From Bacteroidota bacterium (GTDB lineage Bacteria; Bacteroidota; JABWAT01), in NCBI GenBank assembly GCA_017303995.1, contig JAFLBE010000019.1:1-64000 (forward strand): a stretch of 64,000 nt of DNA, read 5' to 3'. Position numbers and translations under genes: made by a program. The notes beneath the pieces were generated by a model. The model made no database searches. It was not told where the DNA came from and saw only the letters and a program-made list of their open reading frames with translations. This document shows positions 57,053 through 63,332 of this stretch, in pieces. Positions within the stretch are counted from its first letter, which is position 1. Every line of letters starts with the position of its first letter.

Positions 57053-57614
57053 AGATTTACAAAAAAACTGGCAATCAGCTCCGGTTAATCAAGTTTCATT
57101 GCCAGATCTTGAGGAAATAAAAAAACAGGGAAACCGGATTGAAAGAAAATGGAATCTGGAATTACTATTTATGATCATCATCCTTCCATTGACCGGAGCT
57201 TTTTTGTTATGGGTTTGGTATGAAAATCCGCTGACAACTGCTTTTGGAAGTACCGGTGCAACCTTGATGCTTGCTGCTTTGGCAATTAATACGGTCATCG
57301 GTTTTAAAATGAGACTTGAATCACGAAAACAGAAAGATTCAGATTTGAAATCTTTTGCAGAAAGGCAACTCAAACTGATCGATCAGCAAATTTGGTTTGC
57401 AACAAAGGGGATGAACGTTTATGCGATCATGCTCATAACGGGTTTGGCACTGGTTTACATTGAAATGCTGATGCCATTTGGTTACCTGATTATGATTTCT
57501 GTAACTGCATCTTTGGCATTGATAATGGCTTTGTTTTTTATTGTTACCATAAAAAGAAGGTTAAAAAAGATCAGGCTGGAACGTGAAAAATGGGAGATTC
57601 TTACTGGAGAGTAA
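57042..57614 (+). CDS. Membrane protein coupled to the ECF sigma factor, putative anti-sigma
   Basis: The 190-residue protein has a short soluble N-terminus (MNFEDLQKNWQSAPV and onwards, residues 1-40) and four hydrophobic segments at about 40-60, 65-88, 118-142 and 145-168, ending in a basic helix. It has no recognised anti-sigma domain. Position immediately after and overlapping the sigma gene, and the membrane topology, make an anti-sigma or sigma-linked role likely by analogy. It ends at a strong terminator. Confidence 0.7.
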   Translation: MNFEDLQKNWQSAPVNQVSLPDLEEIKKQGNRIERKWNLELLFMIIILPLTGAFLLWVWYENPLTTAFGSTGATLMLAALAINTVIGFKMRLESRKQKDSDLKSFAERQLKLIDQQIWFATKGMNVYAIMLITGLALVYIEMLMPFGYLIMISVTASLALIMALFFIVTIKRRLKKIRLEREKWEILTGE

Positions 57615-57615
57615 T

Positions 57616-57645
57616 AAAAAAGGCGAATTCACATTCGCCTTTTTT
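57616..57645. terminator. Bidirectional terminator after the sigma-factor operon
   Basis: A 13-bp perfect stem (A6-GGCGAAT / ATTCGCC-T6) with a 4-nt loop and a T-run. It starts right after the stop codon and lies before the convergent glutathione peroxidase gene. Confidence 0.9.
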
Positions 57646-57652
57646 TGTATTT

Positions 57653-57687
57653 AACCCGTAACCCGTAATTTGTGACCCGTAACCATT
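57653..57687. repeat. Heptameric array AACCCGT, imperfect
   Basis: Units AACCCGT, AACCCGT, AATTTGT, GACCCGT, AACCATT. This is the reverse complement of the GGGTTAC array at 22836, in degenerate form. Confidence 0.8.
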
Positions 57688-57690
57688 TTC

Positions 57691-58224
57691 CTACTTCAGC
57701 GCTTCCTTGATTGCTGCTTCCAAATCATCATCCAACGGATCTGCACCCGAACGGTAACGGTGAATCAGTTTTCCATCCTGTCCAATCAGAAATTTCTCAA
57801 AATTCCATTTGATGTCGCCTGTAAAATCAGGGTTTGTCTGTTTTGTCAGAAAGGTAAAAAGTTCAGCCTGATCATTTCCTTTAACTGAAACTTTTGAAAA
57901 CATCGGGAAAGTGACACTGTATTTCGATGAGCAAAAGGTTTTAATTTCTGCGTTTGAACCGGGTTCCTGTCCACCAAAATTATTTGCAGGGAATCCCAGA
58001 ATTACAAGTCCCTGATCTTTATATTTTTGGTACAAAGCTTCCAGATCTTCATACTGCCCGGTGTAGCCACATTTGGAAGCTACGTTCACGACAAGGACAA
58101 CTTTTCCTTTGTAATCTTTCAGGTCAACAGGTTTCCCATCAATATTGTCAACTTTAAAATCATAGAACGAAGTCGGGTTTGCCATCAGTGCCACCATTAA
58201 AATTGTTAAAAGTCCGTGAATCAT
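57691..58224 (-). CDS. Glutathione peroxidase-like thiol peroxidase
   Basis: The 177-residue protein has an N-terminal hydrophobic segment (about residues 1-16) that may export it. The catalytic cysteine is C52 in VNVASKCGYTGQYEDLEALY, with Gln in GFPANNFGGQEPG and Trp in IKWNFEKFLI completing the site. The second Cys in EIKTFCSSKYSVTF suggests a thioredoxin-dependent mechanism. The active residue is cysteine, not selenocysteine. It should reduce peroxides. Confidence 0.95.
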   Translation of the reverse strand: MIHGLLTILMVALMANPTSFYDFKVDNIDGKPVDLKDYKGKVVLVVNVASKCGYTGQYEDLEALYQKYKDQGLVILGFPANNFGGQEPGSNAEIKTFCSSKYSVTFPMFSKVSVKGNDQAELFTFLTKQTNPDFTGDIKWNFEKFLIGQDGKLIHRYRSGADPLDDDLEAAIKEALK

Positions 58225-58415
58225 AGAATCTCCTTTGTTTTTGCTCTGAACAGAAATCAGGAAAGAAAGGTTTCAGGTAGTTTTGAAATGACGGGAAATT
58301 CAACGTGGATTCAGTGGATAGGCAGGATAAGATAAAATGAAATTGAACATCTATTGAACTAAAAAATTAAATTTGTATCTCCGCGTAATCCGTGCAATCC
58401 GCGGGAAAAAGTTAT

Positions 58416-59138
58416 TCAGGAAAAAGCAGCAATTCCTAAAATCCCGGCCGCTAAAACCGTCTCAATCCAGCCAATGATAGGAATCTTTAGACGAACGTAC
58501 TTTTCAACGAAGAGAAAAACAAGGATTCCCTTTAACAGAATCAAACCTGCGATCAGAACTGCAGGAAGTGTCCCCATATACACCAGGAAACCACCCGCAA
58601 GCAATACATAGGGAATTATTCCCCAGCTTTTAATTTCACGAATCCTGATTTTTAAAAGAACCGGCGTCATACAGAAGTACAATCCAACAGGAAGCCATTC
58701 AATAAACAGATGAGAATAATGCCGGTTTAACATCCACGGCGAACCCAGGAATGGAATCAACGTAAATGCTGAGAAGATCAGCCATTCTGCCGGAAGTGTT
58801 TTTTGAAGGCGTGATGCGAATAAAATTGCTGTGACAATACCCAGAACGAGAAGAAAAAAAGCAGGCAGTTCAGGATCAGGAAGGAAGAGAAAAACCGTTA
58901 CCAACCCGGCAACAGTTAAAAAGAGGTAAATCAAAAATATCGGAAAATAGGGTTTGAATCTTACCCGTCCTGATTTCACCCACATTGAACCCAATTCGGT
59001 AACATGCAGACCAGCCAAAACCCAAATCAGTAAAACTGGGTGTATCCAGTTAAATTCCCCACCACGCAGAATGGCGTACAACCAGCCGATAATGACCGTG
59101 ATGTAAGCGCCATGTTGCCGTGACCAGAAGAATTTCAT
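58416..59138 (-). CDS. YwiC-like multipass membrane protein
   Basis: The 240-residue protein is almost entirely hydrophobic, with about seven to eight membrane spans. The start MKFFWSRQHGAYITVIIGWL contains the RQHGA motif of YwiC-like proteins, which are UbiA-like in general layout but of unknown function. It lies between the glutathione peroxidase gene and yebC on the same strand, with gaps of about 190 and 130 nt, so it probably has its own transcript. Confidence 0.75.
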   Translation of the reverse strand: MKFFWSRQHGAYITVIIGWLYAILRGGEFNWIHPVLLIWVLAGLHVTELGSMWVKSGRVRFKPYFPIFLIYLFLTVAGLVTVFLFLPDPELPAFFLLVLGIVTAILFASRLQKTLPAEWLIFSAFTLIPFLGSPWMLNRHYSHLFIEWLPVGLYFCMTPVLLKIRIREIKSWGIIPYVLLAGGFLVYMGTLPAVLIAGLILLKGILVFLFVEKYVRLKIPIIGWIETVLAAGILGIAAFS

Positions 59139-59153
59139 GAATTAGAAAATGGT

Positions 59154-59181
59154 GGTATGTGGCAAGTGGTAAGTATTAAGT
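59154..59181. repeat. Degenerate heptameric array GGTAAGT, left arm
   Basis: Units GGTATGT, GGCAAGT, GGTAAGT, ATTAAGT. It is roughly the reverse complement of the array at 59240-59274, so the two form an inverted pair across a 58-nt centre. Confidence 0.7.
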
Positions 59182-59239
59182 GATTTGAAGGAATCCAATT
59201 GAAAACCAAAAAACAATAACCCCGAAATAAGGTCATTTT

Positions 59240-59274
59240 ACTTATCACTGACCACCTATCACTTGTCACTTATT
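59240..59274. repeat. Degenerate heptameric array ACTTATC, right arm
   Basis: Units ACTTATC, ACTGACC, ACCTATC, ACTTGTC, ACTTATT. It ends at the yebC stop codon. With the left arm it could fold into a long imperfect hairpin. Confidence 0.75.
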
Positions 59275-59977
59275 TAAGATTATGATATACGTTCTGAACG
59301 TCGTCATCACTTTCGATATCTTCAACGAGATCAAGAACTTCTTTTTCCTGTTCTTCGGTACATTCAACCAAAAGATTAGGAACACGCTGAAGTTCTGAAG
59401 AAATCACGTTGATTTTCCTCGCTTCAAGCGCTTTCTGCATATTTCCGAAATCGGTAAATGCAGTTGTCAAAAATACAGCATCCTCATCCCGTTGCATTTC
59501 TTCCAGGCCGGCATCAATCAGCTCAAGTTCAAGCGTATCAAGATCGAGTCCTTCCGGATTGATTTTGAAAACGCCTTTTCTGATAAAGATAGATTCAAGG
59601 GCACCGGTTGTTGCCAACGTGCGTCCGTGGCGACTCAGATGCATTCTCACATTTGCAACGGTACGTGTGGTATTATCAGTTGCAGTTTCAACAAAAATCC
59701 CTACACCGTGAGGTCCGTAAGCTTCGTACGTTGCTTCTTCAAAATTTTCTTTATCTCTTGAAACTGCACGTTTAATGGCAGCATCAACCCGATCTTTAGG
59801 CATGTTGGCGCCTTTGGCATTCTGAATAGCAATTCGAAGGCGGGCATTATTATCAGGATCAGGTCCGTTAGATTTTACAGCAATTGCAATTTCTTTACCG
59901 ATTTTGGTGAAGGCTTTTGCCATCCGGTCAAACCGGGCAAACATGGTATGTTTACGTTTTTCAAAAATACGACCCAT
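59270..59977 (-). CDS. YebC/PmpR family protein
   Basis: The 235-residue protein has the family motifs MGRIFEKRKHTMFARFDRMA, AKGANMPKDRVDAAIKRAV, YEAYGPHGVGIFVETATDNT and a C-terminal LVEDIESDDDVQNVYHNL. Members were called transcription regulators; more recent work links them to translation of polyproline-like stalls. It stands alone; its stop lies at the edge of a heptamer array. Confidence 0.95.
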   Translation of the reverse strand: MGRIFEKRKHTMFARFDRMAKAFTKIGKEIAIAVKSNGPDPDNNARLRIAIQNAKGANMPKDRVDAAIKRAVSRDKENFEEATYEAYGPHGVGIFVETATDNTTRTVANVRMHLSRHGRTLATTGALESIFIRKGVFKINPEGLDLDTLELELIDAGLEEMQRDEDAVFLTTAFTDFGNMQKALEARKINVISSELQRVPNLLVECTEEQEKEVLDLVEDIESDDDVQNVYHNLK

Positions 59978-60192
59978 AAAAACATCTCTTTTTTACTAAA
60001 TTTTGTGGGGCAAATGTCATCAAAAAAAACAAATTTTGCAAGGTTAGAATATGGAATGGGGTTTTGAGGTCAGTTGAAGTGCATCTATACTAGGATATAC
60101 GTTCCAATCTATGAAGTAGTAACCTCCCTATTTTTTGATGATTTCAAATTAATTTCTTTTCTTTGGATGAACATCAACCCGAAAGCAATCAA

Positions 60193-60732
60193 ATGAAATC
60201 CTTATTCCTGCTGCTTTTTCTTGCCGGTATCACCCAATCAACTCTGGCACAGAATTCTATGTATGTTGAAAATGGGTACCTCGTCATTCATGTCAAACTG
60301 GATGAAAGACTCGATATGAATCGTTTGGCTGAACTTTTAAATGCAAAATCACCGACTGCATTTCTTGAAGTTGAAGAAATTTTACTCACCTATCAGGATT
60401 ATTATCGCCTTTCCGGACAAAATTCGCCCGACTGGATCTCCAAATTCAAAGAAAACCTCCGGCTGATAGACAGACTGAACCGCACAACTTATAAACCGGA
60501 ACAAATTGGTAATCTTTCAATCAGGTATGATTTACTTTCGAAACAGGTTACTGATATCGGAGATATGGAAATCCGGTACGACTTGCAGTCAAAAAAAATC
60601 TCCCAGGTTGGTGACATTTCTCTCCGCTATGACGGTATTTCAGGTAAAATTGTACAGATCGGTACGATACGAATCGAATATGATCCATTTAACGGCGGCA
60701 TCAGAAGCCTGGGTGAGTTCGACTTAAAATAG
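60193..60732 (+). CDS. Exported protein with C-terminal 'RYD/IGD' strand repeats, unknown function
   Basis: With the ATG start the product has 179 residues and a signal peptide (MKSLFLLLFLAGITQSTLAQ). A central part is charged and helical (residues about 30-115). From about 115, a unit of about 17 residues recurs four times: SIRYDLLSKQVTDIGDM, EIRYDLQSKKISQVGDI, SLRYDGISGKIVQIGTI, RIEYDPFNGGIRSLGEF. The pattern suggests a beta-solenoid or stacked strands. An in-frame TTG ten codons upstream is possible. No function is proposed. Confidence 0.65.
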   Translation: MKSLFLLLFLAGITQSTLAQNSMYVENGYLVIHVKLDERLDMNRLAELLNAKSPTAFLEVEEILLTYQDYYRLSGQNSPDWISKFKENLRLIDRLNRTTYKPEQIGNLSIRYDLLSKQVTDIGDMEIRYDLQSKKISQVGDISLRYDGISGKIVQIGTIRIEYDPFNGGIRSLGEFDLK

Positions 60733-60737
60733 CCACA

Positions 60738-60769
60738 TTTGGAAAATCCTATTCCCTTTCGTACCTTTG
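60738..60769 (+). promoter_or_regulatory. Predicted promoter of the DEAD-box helicase gene
   Basis: TTTG, 20 nt, then TACCTTTG: a perfect Bacteroidota-type match. The expected start near 60776 leaves a leader of about 120 nt with a small hairpin (GCAAC at 60809, GTTGC at 60823). Long leaders are common in cold-inducible helicase genes, but no specific element was recognised. Confidence 0.7.
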
Positions 60770-60897
60770 CAACTTACTTGTGCTATGAATTCGCCCGCCC
60801 CTGCCCAGGCAACATCCTTAACGTTGCAGTGATTCGGTGTCCGGTTAGATGAAATTGAGTGGAAGAATTCCGGCACCACACTAAAAAAAGGGTACAT

Positions 60898-62724
60898 ATG
60901 TCCGATTTCCTATCTTTTGGTCTCCATGAGACCATTCTCCAAGCTATTGCTGAACTGGGATTTGAAACTCCCACTCCAATTCAAGAAAAAATGATCCCCC
61001 ATTTGCTGAATAATGCAGGCGATGTGGTTGGTCTTGCTCAAACCGGAACCGGCAAAACTGCCGCATTTGGTTTGCCAATTCTTAATTTTATCAATCCGAA
61101 AAGTCGCTTACCTCAGGCTCTGGTTTTAAGCCCGACACGTGAACTTGCCATGCAGATTTCCCGTGATCTCGAGTCTTTCTCCAAATTTATGCCAGGCGTT
61201 TCCATTGTTTCTGTATATGGTGGTGCTCCCATCGACAAGCAGATCAGAACGATTCAACGTGGCGTCCAGATCGTGGTTGCAACTCCCGGCCGGATGCTCG
61301 ATCTGATTAACCGCCGGGTTGTCGATTTTTCAAAAATTGAATATCTCGTGCTTGATGAGGCCGATGAAATGCTCAACATGGGATTCCGTGAGGAGCTCGA
61401 CGCCATTCTCGAAGCCGTTCCGACTGAAAGAAATACACTGCTCTTCTCTGCAACCATGCAGCCTGAAGTGAGCCGTATTGCTTCCAAGTATATGAAAAAA
61501 CCGACCGAAATTACCGTCGGAAAGAAAAATGCCGGATCTGCAACCATTGAACACATTGTTCACCTGATCCATGAAAAAGATCGTTACGAAGTGGTTAAAC
61601 GGATCGCCGATTCAAACCCTGAAATTTACGGGATCATTTTCTGCAGAACCCGGATCGAAACTCAGGATGTGTCTGATAAACTCAGAAAAGATGGTTACCT
61701 GGCTGAAGCTTTGCACGGTGATCTGTCCCAGTCTCAGCGTGATTATGTGATGGGCAAATTCCGTGACGGACATATTCGTCTTTTGGTTGCAACCGATGTT
61801 GCTGCCCGCGGACTTGATGTGAACAATCTGTCACACGTTATCAATTATAACCTGCCTGATGATGTTGAAGTTTACACGCACCGTTCAGGCCGTACAGGTC
61901 GTGCAGGAAAAACCGGGATTTGTATTTCAATAATCAACATGCGTGAGAAATTCAAGATCAAATCTATTGAGCGCACCATTCAGTCTATGGTTACGATTAA
62001 ACCCGTTCCGACTGGCGTTCAGATTCTTGAAAAACAGTTACATGCACTGATTGACAAAATTCATACGGTTCAGATCAGAGAAGAAAATATTGCACCGTTC
62101 ATGGCCGATATTCAGGATAAACTTGAGCACATCGACCGTGAAACGCTGATTAAGAAAATGATTTCAATGGAGTTCAATCAATTTTTTGAGCGTTACTCTA
62201 AAATGAAAGATTTGAATGTTGGTGAATCATTTGGTGATCGCCCAGAAAAACGACGCAGCGAAGGCGATTATGCAGCCCGTCCAGAACGTGACTTTTCTGC
62301 TTCCCGGGACCGTGTAGAACGTGGTGATCGTGGTGATCGCCCTGATCGTGGACCACGTCCTGAAAGATCAGAAGCATCTGGTGCAGAAGTTGGATTTTCA
62401 CGTATTTTCATCAATTTAGGTAAAACTGACGGATTAAGTCCTACCGTTTTGATCGGAATCATCAACGAAATCAGTAAAAAGAGAAACGTTGAAATTGGCC
62501 GTATCGATCTGGGTAAAACTTTCACCTTCTTTGATATTGACGAGAAATTCGCATCCAAAGTTGTTGAAGATTTCCAGGGTTCAGAATACAATGGCCGTCC
62601 GCTTCAGGTAGAATTTGCAAAGCCGGATAATGGACCTGCAAAAAAGTTCAAACCTGAATTCCGTGAACGTGGCGGAGCAAGAAACAGCAGCGGTGGCGGA
62701 TATAAAGGCCGTCCGAGAAGATAA
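60898..62724 (+). CDS. DEAD-box ATP-dependent RNA helicase
   Basis: The 608-residue protein carries all core motifs: Q-motif FETPTPIQEKMIPHLL, I AQTGTGKT, Ia PTRELA, II LDEADEML, III SAT, V ATDVAARGLDV and VI HRSGRTGRAG. A helical linker is followed by a low-complexity R/D/E/G-rich segment (about 455-500) and a C-terminal DbpA-type RNA-binding domain (FSRIFINLGKTDGLSPTVLI, GRIDLGKTFTFFDI), ending in a G/R tail. It is closest in layout to DeaD/CsdA-type helicases. The start at this ATG fits the promoter; an ATG 13 codons upstream is possible. Confidence 0.93.
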   Translation: MSDFLSFGLHETILQAIAELGFETPTPIQEKMIPHLLNNAGDVVGLAQTGTGKTAAFGLPILNFINPKSRLPQALVLSPTRELAMQISRDLESFSKFMPGVSIVSVYGGAPIDKQIRTIQRGVQIVVATPGRMLDLINRRVVDFSKIEYLVLDEADEMLNMGFREELDAILEAVPTERNTLLFSATMQPEVSRIASKYMKKPTEITVGKKNAGSATIEHIVHLIHEKDRYEVVKRIADSNPEIYGIIFCRTRIETQDVSDKLRKDGYLAEALHGDLSQSQRDYVMGKFRDGHIRLLVATDVAARGLDVNNLSHVINYNLPDDVEVYTHRSGRTGRAGKTGICISIINMREKFKIKSIERTIQSMVTIKPVPTGVQILEKQLHALIDKIHTVQIREENIAPFMADIQDKLEHIDRETLIKKMISMEFNQFFERYSKMKDLNVGESFGDRPEKRRSEGDYAARPERDFSASRDRVERGDRGDRPDRGPRPERSEASGAEVGFSRIFINLGKTDGLSPTVLIGIINEISKKRNVEIGRIDLGKTFTFFDIDEKFASKVVEDFQGSEYNGRPLQVEFAKPDNGPAKKFKPEFRERGGARNSSGGGYKGRPRR

Positions 62725-62725
62725 T

Positions 62726-62753
62726 TGCAAGTTATAAGTTACAAGTGGTAAGT
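62726..62753. repeat. Degenerate heptameric array TACAAGT-type
   Basis: Units TGCAAGT, TATAAGT, TACAAGT, GGTAAGT, starting within 2 nt of the helicase stop. It is inverted relative to the array at 63041 and resembles the GGTAAGT array at 59154. Confidence 0.7.
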
Positions 62754-62807
62754 TATACGGGGTGAATTAAGAAGAAAATACTGGACGAGCTTCGCAGAAC
62801 GTCGTTA

Positions 62808-62829
62808 GCCCGTCTTCACGGGGATGACA
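62808..62829. repeat. REP-like palindrome variant, reverse orientation
   Basis: CCCGTCTTCACGGGGATGAC is a diverged reverse-orientation form of the palindrome at 51911. It pairs with the copy at 62870. Confidence 0.65.
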
Positions 62830-62869
62830 ATAACGAGGTTTTACCTATTTTTTAAAGAGTTGTCATTCC

Positions 62870-62895
62870 CGTCCCGCTAACGGGAGGAATCCATC
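62870..62895. repeat. REP-like palindrome variant, forward orientation
   Basis: Begins TTGTCATTCC-type and ends GGAATCCA, with an internal CCCG-CTAA-CGGG hairpin. It keeps the outer ends of the family but differs in the stem, and is inverted relative to the copy at 62808. Confidence 0.6.
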
Positions 62896-62960
62896 CCTTT
62901 TTCTCCCAAATCCGCCTTTTAAACAGCTACTTCAATTTATTCCCGTTCAATATCAAAACA

Positions 62961-62995
62961 AAAAAGCCGGTCACTGCAAAGTGCCGGCTTTTTTT
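62961..62995 (+). terminator. Terminator downstream of the helicase gene
   Basis: GCCGG-T-CACT / AGTG-CCGGC (9 bp with a one-base bulge, 4-nt GCAA loop), flanked by an A-run and seven Ts on the plus strand. It should end helicase transcription. Confidence 0.8.
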
Positions 62996-63040
62996 ATAAC
63001 TTATAACCCTGAATCAAAAAGTTGGGTTACCGTTCATCTT

Positions 63041-63061
63041 AACTTGTAACTTGTAACTTTC
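63041..63061. repeat. Heptameric array AACTTGT
   Basis: Two perfect AACTTGT units followed by AACTTTC; the reverse complement of the TACAAGT-type array at 62726. Confidence 0.7.
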
Positions 63062-63078
63062 CCATTTCTCCCTAAAAC

Positions 63079-63108
63079 AAAAAAAGTCCGCTTTTCAGCG
63101 AACTTTTT
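63079..63108 (-). terminator. Orphan minus-strand terminator
   Basis: A stem of 11 bp with one C/A mismatch (AGT-C-CGCT / AGCG-A-ACT plus A/T) and loop TTTC, with a seven-T run on the minus strand. No minus-strand gene precedes it in the window, except the tRNA 3'-end-like fragment 5 nt away. Confidence 0.7.
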
Positions 63109-63112
63109 CTTG

Positions 63113-63128
63113 TGGGCAGAGAGGGAAT
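63113..63128 (-). other. tRNA 3'-end-like fragment, possible attachment-site core
   Basis: Read on the minus strand: ATT (end of a T-loop), CCCTC (T-stem 3' strand), TCTGCCC (acceptor 3' strand, expecting GGGCAGA at the 5' end), A (discriminator). The rest of a tRNA is absent to the right. This fits a phage or ICE att core at a tRNA 3' end. Confidence 0.4.
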
Positions 63129-63152
63129 GCAACTTATGATATCCTCTGATTT

Positions 63153-63225
63153 ATTAACATAAGCATATATAGGCTATATTACTATATTTATAGCACTTAT
63201 GCCCTAAATATATACTTATGTTAAT
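63153..63225. repeat. Inverted repeat, 17 of 18 matched, in the element end
   Basis: Arms at 63153-63170 (ATTAACATAAGCATATAT) and 63208-63225 (reverse complement with one mismatch), 37 nt apart. ACTTATG also occurs at 63133, 63195, 63214 and 63284 (forward), which may be recombinase or excisionase sites. Confidence 0.85.
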
Positions 63226-63251
63226 CCCGATATGCACATAGATAATCCATA

Positions 63252-63299
63252 ATGTTGTTACCTATGTTGTTACCTATGTTGTTACTTATGTAGTTACCT
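63252..63299 (+). repeat. Four direct 12-bp iterons ATGTTGTTACCT
   Basis: Copies at 63252, 63264 (both perfect), 63276 (ATGTTGTTACTT) and 63288 (ATGTAGTTACCT), head to tail. They overlap the -33 element of the integrase promoter. They may be arm-type binding sites or autoregulatory operators. Confidence 0.92.
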
Positions 63300-63309
63300 A
63301 CTAATTTTG
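63278..63309 (+). promoter_or_regulatory. Predicted promoter of the integrase-like gene
   Basis: GTTG, 20 nt, then TAATTTTG. The -33 element is inside the third iteron. The expected start near 63316 leaves a leader of about 17 nt. Confidence 0.55.
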
Positions 63310-63332
63310 TACAGAGAAAGCAGGTAATGAAT

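Larger units (their letters stand above)
62725..63332. other. Gene-free boundary region between the helicase gene and the integrase-like gene
   Basis: No gene is seen. In order it holds a heptamer array, an inverted pair of REP-like palindromes, a helicase terminator, more heptamers, a minus-strand terminator, a tRNA 3'-end-like fragment, an AT-rich inverted repeat, four 12-bp iterons and a promoter. The change to very AT-rich sequence near 63130 suggests the edge of foreign DNA. Confidence 0.75.

Noticed and set aside
57691-58224. Selenocysteine form of glutathione peroxidase
   Set aside because: The active-site residue is a cysteine codon and no in-frame TGA is present.
63252-63299. Plasmid replication origin based on the iterons
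   Set aside because: No replication initiator gene is visible; the adjacent gene is an integrase-like protein and the repeats overlap its promoter.
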